DNA from: Rhynchonema sp. JSB1_4
Taxonomy: Eukaryota; Nematoda; Chromadorea; Monhysterida; Xyalidae
Assembly: GCA_030248065.1 (NCBI GenBank)
Contig: JASAMV010008972.1
Span: forward strand, 1 to 64,000
Direction: 5' to 3'
DNA: 64,000 bases
The position numbers and the translations under genes were made by a program. Every line of letters begins with the position of its first letter. The stretch's first letter is position 1. Below the pieces are notes generated by a model. The model was not told the origin of the DNA and did not search any database. It saw only the letters and a program-made list of their open reading frames with translations. This document shows, piece after piece, positions 1 through 9,400 of this stretch.

Positions 1-109
1 TCAAGGACGACGCTCCTACCGTAACCAAACCATTCTCGCATGCAAGTGCAGGGGCGCACGTTTGATTTGCGTAATGGCTGAAGGCGGACCACCCCCGGTG
101 CTGCGGTGG

Positions 110-800
110 CTGGCTTGTTGCACCGACAGCCACAGGAACAGAAACAAATGTATAAATGAAAAGTTCGCTGGGGTAAGCTCCAGACATGGGCTCGGGTTGA
201 ACATTTTCGACACGACTGTAGATGTCGTATGAAACATCAGAGAGCAATAGGATCAGCGATGCGATGGTCGTGCACAGGGCGAAACAGGCCTCATTATTTT
301 ACCTGTGCAAACCGGCGTTTGATTCTCGTCACTCATTTGGAAGGGGGAATGATGATTGTGCTTTATTTTCACATGCTCTCTCATCGGATTGAAACTTGCT
401 TACTTCTTTCGAACGAAATCCTTGAAGGTGTATCGCATCGGACACATCGGAGAAATTCACATCGGATAAGAAACAATAAAGGTGTTCCATTCCATCATAG
501 TTTTCGAACAGTGACATTTAGCTCAAAGCCAACGTTTCATTTTCATGATTATAATTGTGCTGGGCGTCACTGAAGCACCAGAGAGAGTTGTTGTATGGAG
601 CAAGTATCTTCATGCGGTGAACACAAAGACAAAACATTCCACAGTCAGCCAGTTTATAGACAACGATAGATCTGGCTGTATCGTTCCCGGTAACAAAGGT
701 GGTTGGGTGCCGGACAGCTGCAAGTGTGGGGCTTATGGATAGAGACAGGACCCAATTACTCCAACTGCGTATCCGTATCGAACCATCACGGGCGCGCATC
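110..800 (-). pseudogene. Mirror copy of the candidate membrane-protein exons (left arm)
   Basis: This is the reverse-complement counterpart of 5086-5790. The same hydrophobic stretch (CTTIASLILLLSDVSY) and the NDTARSIV segment are readable on the minus strand. Whether this or the right-arm copy is the functional one cannot be told from the window. It is listed as a likely non-functional duplicate only by analogy with the decayed BMP exon in the same arm. Confidence 0.2.
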
Positions 801-994
801 ATGGCTTTCTTTCCCGAAAATTGGAATTGAAGTGCTCCCGTGCGCACACGGACGCTATAAATATTTGAATTTCGATCCGATGCTGGGCTCCGGGCGCTGA
901 TTAAATTCGGTTGCTTATTTCTGGTTTGGCTGAAATTGAACAGCTCTTTTGCTGATTACAATCGAATAGTGTAGGTCTAACCTATCCTCTTTAT

Positions 995-1460
995 ACCCCC
1001 GTGCCACACTGGTCCTGGAAAACAACCGTCTGTCCAATGCTCCACCCAAACCGACGCCAATACGGCTGGATCATTCTCTCCAGTTATCCTGTTCCCCGCT
1101 CGCCGCGCCCATGCCTCGCCCGTTCCCTTGCCCTTCCACGTCCCGCCCACCGCTACTACCCAGCGTTCTCCCCGATTTCCCCAGCCCTCCGCCCGCCGCC
1201 CCCCCCACCTGCTCTCGCCCCCGGCCCCGCCCCGCCCCGCCCACGCCTATATCCACATTTTGCTCTATGTTTGCTTTACTCTCCCTATTCATATCTGCCT
1301 CCACGCCGCGACCCATCTGAGGTCCCCAAGCCACTCCCGCCGAGACTCCGCGCCTCGCCCCTCCCCTAGGCAACATTACGCCGACAGAGCAAAAAAAAAA
1401 AATAAAACAAAAAAAAAAAAAAAAAAAAAAATAAAAAAAAAATTAGCTTGCCCGTGATAT
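995..1460. mobile_element. C-rich insertion with A-rich tail in left palindrome arm
   Basis: This block interrupts the left arm relative to the right arm. It is strongly C-rich (1080-1370) and ends in a long A-rich tract (about 1390-1441, mostly A with occasional T or C). A C-rich body with a poly(A)-like 3' end suggests a retroposed transcript or SINE-like insert in plus orientation, but no target duplication or Pol III boxes were found. The proline-rich open frames in it reflect base composition and are not called as genes. Confidence 0.35.
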
Positions 1461-2045
1461 AGAATTGGACCACTTTGCACCTGGTTTCCTCCGAATGAAT
1501 TCCCCCGCTTAAAAACAACTGGGACTTTGCCGCCAGCAGCACATTCCTTTGTTGTCTGATTCGCTGCACCACACGTCAGCAGCAGGTTAATGGGTGTTTA
1601 ATTTAGACGCTGCGAATTCAAGATTGGGTTACATTTAGTATAATACACCGAAGAAAACTATCCACGTGTGCGCAAGTCATTTAAACGGCATGGCCGCTTG
1701 TATATGCTCCGAACACTGAAAGTCGGTCGACGGAGTGACTAGTCCCACAAATTGATGGAACATCATGTATAATACATGGATGCAGTATATGTTTTTGGGG
1801 GAGTATTCTCGCGATTGGCAATAAATGCATGGGACATACTGGCGATTCTATTGTGTCTGGCCATTACTCCCCAAGCGCCCAAAGGCAGCGAACCCCATAT
1901 GGACGAAGCCATTGAGGCCCTTCCATAAGACGATAGGCATGAATCGTCACATATTTTTTCTGCTTTTGGGGCGCTCTGAAGAGGTATAACATCTTCAACT
2001 TATGTTATTCTTGCCCCATGTCATTCTTATTTTGTTCCCTTTCAG

Positions 2046-2483
2046 CAAGCCAATCGCAAACGCTACGAGTCTACAATAATCCAATTCATGACAACAACCC
2101 CAGAACAAGTCTTTGCGGAAATTGATCTCAATCCATCTGATGGAACCATATCCGTCGATCACTATTCCATTGACGTGACCAACTTCCTGTTCGAGACCGG
2201 TGGACGACCGGCGAGCTTTGTGGTTCATGCAAACACACCCATCAACGCTACGCGAAACTGGAACTGCAATTTGCCAAATACAACAATCAGAATGATCGTA
2301 ACATAGATCATGATAATGATGTGGTTGAAACATCAGCCAGCCAGGTGGCGTTTGTCGATTTGGCACTGGAATGGAAGAACAGACTTCGATTCACGGCCAC
2401 AGACAAGCACGAACAAATTGTAAGAAAAAAGCGAGCGGACACAGCCGATTTGTCAGCGATACTCGATGAAGGTGGATTTCAAG
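2046..2483 (+). pseudogene. Mirror copy of the BMP propeptide exon, frameshifted
   Basis: This plus-strand copy in the left palindrome arm matches the exon at 3366-3805 over its whole length and keeps both the AG acceptor and the GT donor. Relative to the right-arm exon it has a one-base gain in CCCAGA(A)CAAG near 2102, a four-base loss near 2247 (AACGCTACGCG instead of AACGTGACCAGTGCG) and a one-base gain in the A run near 2430. The reading frame is therefore broken at least three times. No mature-domain exon follows it in the plus direction before the palindrome spacer. It is best read as a decayed duplicate. Confidence 0.8.
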
Positions 2484-2815
2484 GTTGAACAAATACGTAT
2501 GCATAATCTAAATGAAAAACCACAAAATGGCCGTACCCTTGATACATAAGGCAACAACACACCCAACACGAACACACACGCACAGCTTCATATACCAAAC
2601 CAATGTTGGATTATTGACAACCCTGTAGTTGTAACGTCGCCTATCCGAAAAAATGTTTCGCACTGGCCCCGCCCCCCCCCCCCCGGCCCCAGCCCTGTCG
2701 GTGCCCCCACGTAGGCCGGGGCCGGGGCCTCGGACATAGATTATTTTTCACAGCCCCGGCCCTGGCCCACATGGGCGCGCCCTAATACCGACCAAAGCAA
2801 ATACGCCACCCGTAC

Positions 2816-3805
2816 CTTAACCGGGACACAGCAAGGGTCGGGCACGAGCGTTGGTTGTACCGAATGAGCCAAGGCTTGCATCACGGCATGGTTGTTTGTG
2901 TCCTGCACTTGCACAAGAGGGTACGAGCAGTCGCCCTTGCAATAGAAGGCCTCGTAGCCACTCGGGGACAGCACCCAGTCACTCCAGTTCAGGGCCTGAA
3001 ATGCGCATTGCGACTTTATTCTCGCATAATCTGAAGTCGTTACACAGCAGTGAAAAAAAATTCTCGGTCACAAAAAAGATTTACCAGAGTTCTATGTAAT
3101 TACACTGGAGGGCAACAGGACGTTGGGGACCATAACATTCAAAATATTAGCTCTAGCTTTTCATCACACTGCACTTGTATTACATATAATTGTGCAGGAT
3201 TTTGCTGCTTGTCTATTTCGCACTGCTAAAGACGGGCTGTGCACCAGGTCATCGTTAGTATCCGACCAACTAAGTTTTCAATAAGGCAGGCCTGAACTCG
3301 GTCGGAAAATAACGGTGGTCTGAGAGCATTCGGACCAGAAATGCAACAAACCTAATTTCTCCAACCTTGAAATCCACCTTCATCGAGTATCGCTGACAAA
3401 TCGGCTGTGTCCGCTCGCTTTTTCTTACAATTTGTTCGTGCTTGTCTGTGGCCGTGAATCGAAGTCTGTTCTTCCATTCCAGTGCCAAATCGACAAACGC
3501 CACCTGGCTGGCTGATGTTTCAACCACATCATTATCATGATCTATGTTACGATCATTCTGATTGTTGTATTTGGCAAATTGCAGTTCCAGTTTCGCACTG
3601 GTCACGTTGATGGGTGTGTTTGCATGAACCACAAAGCTCGCCGGTCGTCCACCGGTCTCGAACAGGAAGTTGGTCACGTCAATGGAATAGTGATCGACGG
3701 ATATGGTTCCATCAGATGGATTGCGATCAATTTCCGCAAAGACTTGTCTGGGGTTGTTGTCATGAATTGGATTATTGTAGACTCGTAGCGTTTGCGATTG
3801 GCTTG
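2816..3805 (-). CDS. BMP/DBL-1-like TGF-beta family ligand, partial
   Basis: Two joined exons on the minus strand, 3366-3805 and 2816-2995. The first begins after a pyrimidine-rich AG acceptor and encodes a TGF-beta propeptide-like stretch (LRVYNNP, then SIDVTNFLFETGGRPASF) and the start of the ligand domain (PICQRYSMKVDFK). The second continues in phase with LNWSDWVLSPSGYEAFYCKG, then NNHAVMQ and VPDPCCVPVK, the diagnostic BMP cystine-knot pattern. Five of the expected knot cysteines are visible. The last exon, which should supply the C-terminal CxC, is not visible between the second exon and the left palindrome arm. No classic RxxR furin site is seen before the first cysteine (nearest is VRKSER). 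Upstream exons are uncertain; a hydrophobic stretch near 4260-4330 (-) could be signal peptide. Confidence 0.8.
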
Positions 3806-5085
3806 CTGAAAGGAACAAAATAAGAATGACATGGGGCAAGAATAACATAAGTTGAAGATGTTATACCTCTTCAGAGCCCCCAAAAGCAGAAAAAATATGT
3901 GACGATTCATGCCTATCGTCTTATGGAAGGGCCTCAATGGCTTCGTCCATATGGGGTTCGCTGCCTTTGGGCGCTTGGGGAGTAATGGCCAGACACAATA
4001 AAATGGCCATTATTTCCCATGCATTTATTGCCAATCGCGAGAATACTCCCCGAAAAACATATACTGCATCCATGTATTATACATGATGTTCCATCAATTT
4101 GTGGGACTAGTCACTCCGTCGACCGACTTTCAGTGTTCGGAGCATATACAAGCGGCCATGCCGTTTAAATGACTTGCGCACACGTGGATAGTTTCTTCGG
4201 TGTATTATACTAATGTAACCCAATCTTGAATTCGAGCGTCTAAATTAAACACCCATTAACCTGCTGCTGACGTGTGGTGCACAATCAACAACAAATGTAT
4301 GCTGGCGGCAAATGCCAGTTGTTGGGCGGCGAATTTGGTTGGGGAAACAGGTGCAAAGTGGTCCAATTCTACTGTGGTCTGGTTGAGTGTGTTGATGGAA
4401 CCAGCAGGCCACAACGTTGACGATGTTTCATCCATTGATGCTGCATTGGACACACTGAAGAGCCAGGGCATGAGGGAATTTAAAGAAATATTGACAGGAC
4501 TGCCTTGGTCACACGTGACTTTTTCGGCGTCACATAAAATGCGTCAGTCGTGAATTTCAACGAAGTTGTTCATTTTTGAATCTGGCGGGAACAAAAAGTC
4601 CCAGGACCTGAGGCAGGTATTATCGATGTCAACATCAAACTCGGTGATCGGACCGCACTCAGAATATTTCACGTCAAGTCACGAAAAAAAGAGCAACAAA
4701 ACAGTCAAATCTTGGCAATAAATTAACTGAAATGCTAAATGTTTGACAAAGTCCACCCACTTTGTAGTGATTCGCTCCACTTTGGATAAACGCTTTTATC
4801 CAGACCATGTCACTATAAAGAGGATAGGTTAGACCTACACTATTCGATTATAAGCAGCAAAAGAGCTGTTCAATTTCAGCCAAACCAGAAATAAGCAACC
4901 GAATTTAATCAGCGCCCGGAGCCCAGCATCGGATCGAAATTCAAATATTTATAGCGTCCGTGTGCGCACGGGAGCACTTGGATTCCAATTTTCGGGAAAA
5001 GAAAGCCATGATGCGCGCCCTGATGGTTCGATACAGATGCACAGTTGTAGTAATTGGGTCCTGTCTGTATCCATAAGCCCCACAC

Positions 5086-5790
5086 TTGCAGCTGTCCGGC
5101 ACCCAACCACCTTTGTTTCCCGGGAACGATACAGCCAGATCTATCGTTGTCTATAAACTGGCTGACTGTGGAATGTTTTGTCTTTGTGTTCACCGCATGA
5201 AGATACTTGCTCCATACAACAACTCTCTCTGGTGCTTCAGTGACGCCCAGCACAAATATAATCATGAAAATGAAACGTTGGCTTTGAGCTAAATGTCACT
5301 GTTCGAAAACTATGATGGAATGGAACACCTTTATTGTTATTATCCGATGTGAAGTTCTCCGATGTGTCCGATGCGATACACCTTCAAGAGTTTGGTTCGA
5401 AAGAAGTAAGCAAGTTTCAATCCGATGAGAGAGCATGTGAAAATAAAGCACAATCATCATTCCCTTCCGAATGAGTAACAAGAATCAAACGCCGGTTTGC
5501 ACAGGTAAAATAATGAGGCCTGTTTCGCCCTGTGCACGACCATCGCATCGCTGATCCTATTGCTCTCTGATGTTTCATACGACATCTACAGTCGTGTCGA
5601 AAATGTTCAACCCGAGCCCATGTCTGGAGCTTACCCCAGCGAACTTTTCATTTATACATTTGTTTCTGTTCCTGTGGCTGTCGGTGCAACAAGCCAGCCA
5701 CCGCAGCACCGGGGGTGGTCACCCTTCACCATTACGCAAATCAAACGTGCGCCCCTGCACTTGCATGCGAGAATGGTTTGGTTACGGTAG
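5086..5790 (+). CDS. Candidate exons of an unrecognised membrane protein (right arm)
   Basis: Two stretches look coding. About 5123-5292 reads NDTARSIVVYKLADCGMF and on to a stop, cysteine-containing with N-glycosylation-like sites. About 5519-5700 reads CFALCTTIASLILLLSDVSY followed by a second hydrophobic run (ELFIYTFVSVPVAV), which suggests transmembrane segments. The first stretch's frame is largely conserved in the mirrored left arm (minus strand, about 518-700), which argues for past selection. Family not recognised. Splicing between the parts is not established. Confidence 0.25.
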
Positions 5791-5820
5791 GAGCGTCGTC
5801 CTTGAGAAAAGAGAAAAATA

Positions 5821-6260
5821 CCGTAAAAACCTAAATAGAAGGGGGGGGCTCTATTAACTCACTGACCCCATTTTGGGGGGGCTCTATTACGGGGGGGGCT
5901 CTATTCCGGGGGGGCCTCTATTAATTCACTGACCCGAACCTGAAAAATTGTTCCCAGAAATACCCCCCAAAAACCCCTAAAAATGGGTTTAAAAGGATGT
6001 TTTTTCGCTTGTAATCGCATTTATTCGTGTCCATTCGTCAATTAGAGGCATATTATGTGCTCTGAACGAACAACAAACGTGCATAAATGTACCTGTACAC
6101 CACTATCAAGCCTTAATACACTACAGTATAGGGGATGTTACTTAGGGGGGGGGGCTCTATTCCGGGGAGGCCTCTATTAATTCACTGACCCCTTTTTGGG
6201 GGGGGGCTGTATTACGGGGGGGGCTCTATTCCGGGGGGGGCTGTATTTAGGTTTTTACGG
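5821..6260. mobile_element. MITE, TA target duplication, CCGTAAAAACC ends
   Basis: Terminal inverted repeats start CCGTAAAAACCTAAATA and are flanked by TA on both sides (5819-5820 and 6261-6262), the mark of Tc1/mariner-type insertion. The inside holds repeated G-runs with the motif CTCTATTAATTCACTGACCC. There is no coding capacity. A second copy of the family lies at 54403-54587 in the E2F first intron. Confidence 0.75.
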
Positions 6261-6400
6261 TATTTTAATTTTAATAGATTTTCGCTTTTTCGTCCTGTCT
6301 CCTCTGAGATTTTTGAAGCTTTCTATTATTCAATAAAACGGTGAGCTATCATTCGAGCAAAATTGCTTCTCGAACGTTTCCAAGCAAGAAAGCAGGCATA

Positions 6401-9400
6401 ATGAAAATGAAACGCGGTCTATCGCCGGGCGGCGACACGGACAGCGATGGCGGTCGGCAGCACAAACGGGCGAACATCGCCGCCGCTGCAAATGACGACG
6501 GTTTGTTTGTGTTTGCGGTTGGTTATTTGTTTGAAACGACCGTGAAAGTAATAAAAAAGACGCACAGCATTTATACATACCAGCAAATTTCAGAAGAGGT
6601 TGTTGTTCGTGTGATGATCCCGGCATCGGTTGCGGGCGCGATCATTGGCAAGAAGGGCGACACACTCAAACAGATCAAAGCCGAGACCGGATGCAATATC
6701 AAAATGTCGCGAAACGAGGACGGCATGTATCCGAGTGAGCTTGTCACATAATTTTCGGTTTCGATGACTTTGACTTCTGGCTTCCGTTCCAATAAAAGCC
6801 CGTAACTAGGCCTGGGCACAATACCACTCGGCAGTGGTGTAGCTACCCCGGCGGGGCGGCAACCTACTGTACCACCCAAAATGCGGGGCGGCAACCTACC
6901 TACTGTACCAGCCGAGCTAGGGGGGGTCGTACCACTTGGGGGGGTCATCTGGAAACCGAAATTTTTTATGTCTAAATACTGAAGAAAATGTGGCCTAAAA
7001 CACTAATTTCGCGCGCAGCGCGCGATTTTTCGCCTATTTGCAGACAAATACCGTATTGTCGGTAATAGAACCCGGGGGGTCTATTTTTTCACTGGGGTCA
7101 TTTTGGGGGGGTTCAATTCAGTGTAGTGGCAGGCAAATGGTTGCAAGGTACCCTTGGGGGGGGATGGATCCAGATGGTTGCAAGGTACCCCCCTACCCAG
7201 CCTCCAGAAGGTTGCAAGGTACCCCTGGGGTCCGAAAAAAGGGTGTTTTTTGCATGCTTTTTTCTGCAAAATTGGCCGAAAAAATGGTACTTTTTTGCAT
7301 TTTGGCCGAAAATTTGCCCAAAATAGCTATTATATGGAGGTTTGCGCGCGGAGCGCGCGATTTTTGGGGTTTTGAGGTCGAAAAACACCCATTTTTGCCT
7401 ATAAAAACCATAAATTTATGGTTGCAAGGTACCCTCCGGGGTGGTTGCAAGGTACCTACCCTTCCCCCCCCCATCCCCCCCAAGGGGTGGTTGCAAGGTA
7501 CCTACTCCTTAGGGGGGGAATCCCCCCACCCCCCCCCCCCAGCCACTACACTGGTTCAATTTATGGGGGGGGGGTCAATTATTGGGGGGTTATATTTTTC
7601 ATTTGGCCCCCCGACGAAAAAAATCATTATTAATAACGCCCATTAAAATGGCTTGTTTTCGGTATTTTCTAACTTCAACAGTGGCAATTATGCTTAAAAA
7701 GCTGTATTCTATTGTGTACGCAAGCTTAAACAACGTTTGACACAACAGCACAGCCCTACCATACCACTAATCTGTGGTACGGTGAAGGTTGGGGTGGGGT
7801 CAGTGTAGTTCCTGGTCCGGAGGGGGAGATAGCGGACCCTCCGTTTTTTTCGGAGGGGGAGATAGTGTACCCCCGAGGGGGGGGAAGGGGGGGGGAAGAC
7901 CCAAATTCGGGAATAAGTCACTTTTTGAGGTAGAAAATTTGACCGATTTTTGCCCCTTTTTGGAAAAAATTCTTCATAAAAAGGGTATTTTGGCGACTTT
8001 TGAGAACATTGACCTGAAAATCACACATTTTAGGCCTAAAAATGCCCATTTTAGGCCTAAAAATGGCCATTTTAGGCAAAAATTGGGGGAGATAGTGTAC
8101 CCGGAGGGGGAGATAGGGGGATAGTGTACCACCCGAGGGGGAGATAGCGTACCCGAGGGGGGGGGAGCCCCCCCCCCCCCCCCCGCCCCCCAATGAACTA
8201 CAGTGGGTGGGGTTCTATTCATGGGGGTTCAATTAAGGGGGGTGGGGGTTCTATTTTTGATTTCGAGCCATTTAGGGGGGTTCAATTAATGGGGGGGTTC
8301 TATTTCCGACAATACGGTACGCTAATTTTATGCAATTTTAAGCCAAAAATGAATGTTTTGGGTGAAAAGTTAGGTGGGGCGGCAACCTACCTACTCAGTG
8401 GTGTAGCTACCCAGGCGGGGCGGCAACCTACTGTACCACCCAAAATGCGGGGCGGCAACCTAACCTACCTACTGTACCAGCCGAGCTAGGGGGGGGGGGG
8501 GGTCGTACCACTTGGGGGGGGGTCATCTGGAAACCGAAATTTTTTATGTCTAAATACTGAAGAAAATGTGGTCTAAAACACTAATTTCGCGCGCAGCGCG
8601 CGATTTTTCGCCTATTTGCAGACAAATATGCTAATTTTATGCAATTTTAAGCCAAAAATGAATGTTTTGGGTGAAAAGTTAGGTGGGGCGGCAACCTACC
8701 TACTGTACCAGGGGAGGGGCGGCAACCTACCTACTGTACCAGGCGAGGAGCGGCAACCTACCTACTGTACCTTGGGGGGGGAACCCCCCCCCCCCCCCCC
8801 CCCCCCCAGCCACACCATTATACCTACTGTATCAGGGGAGGGGCGGCAACCTACCTACTGTACCAGGCGAGGGGCGGCAACCTACCTCCTGTACCTTGGG
8901 GGGACCCCCCCACCCCCCCCCCCAGCCCCACCATGGCCCCTCGGGAATCGGGCCGGGGTACCTCGGCCCGGCCCGGCCCGACGAGGTACGGGGGTCGGCC
9001 CGGCCCGGCCCGACTTAGAAAAAAGTCGGCCCGGCCCGATTTTTTCGGCCCGACTTTTTCTGATGATATTTTGAAGCAATTTTTTGGTGCAAAAATTACT
9101 CTTTTTTTGCTTTAAAAATACCTGATAATTATGGAGGCAGTGTTGGAGGTGGGGGGGGGGGGGGGGTTTGGGGGGGTCGCCCCCCCCAGTACAGTAGGTA
9201 TCCCCCCTCGCCTGGTACAGTAGGTATCCCCCCCCCCCCGAGGTTTGGCATGGTAAAGTAGGTATCCCCCCCCCGATTTTCACCACGGTACAGTATGTCT
9301 CCCCCCGATTTTGCCCCAAAAGTGCCAATTTTTGACCAAAATGGCCAAAATTAGTGTAAAATCAGTGGTTTTTGCCTCAAGTTACCCAAAATTCGCGCGC

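Larger units (their letters stand above)
1..5805. repeat. Large imperfect inverted repeat (arms about 2.4 kb)
   Basis: Seen: bases 1 to about 2486 are, in reverse complement, nearly the same as about 3362-5805, so the window starts inside or at the edge of a palindrome. The arms differ by scattered substitutions and short indels. Each arm also holds an unmatched block: 995-1460 on the left and about 4375-4815 on the right. The spacer (2487-3361) is unique and carries the mature-domain exon of a BMP-like gene. Inference: a segmental inverted duplication of a gene-bearing stretch rather than a transposon, because the arms contain exon-like sequence. An assembly artefact is possible but the arm divergence argues against simple read-through. 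Confidence 0.9.
7051..8317. mobile_element. TA-flanked palindromic-end element containing two nested hAT MITEs
   Basis: Ends are inverted repeats (CCGTATTGTCGGTAATAGAA on the left and its near complement on the right), with TA at 7049-7050 and 8318-8319. The host sequence on either side rejoins across one TA to match the uncut copy near 8628 (cagacaaatatgctaatttt), which acts as an internal empty site. Two hAT-like MITEs (7119-7553 and 7801-8205) sit inside it with their own 8-bp duplications. No transposase is encoded. Confidence 0.8.

Noticed and set aside
1001..1457. Proline-rich open frames
   Set aside because: They read through a C-rich block and its A-rich tail, with no splice or family support; composition explains them.
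3808..3848. Signal peptide MLFLPHVILILFLSASQS directly before the BMP propeptide
   Set aside because: The hydrophobic run is the pyrimidine-rich end of an intron (ttattttgttcctttcag) read as protein; the exon starts at 3805.
8160..8190. Telomere-like or G-quadruplex regulatory tract
   Set aside because: The G/C runs are part of MITE ends repeated elsewhere; no independent evidence for regulation.
7038..9328. Long open frames with PPPP, GGGG and PTYCT repeats
   Set aside because: They are translations of G- or C-runs and MITE subterminal repeats on both strands, not genes.
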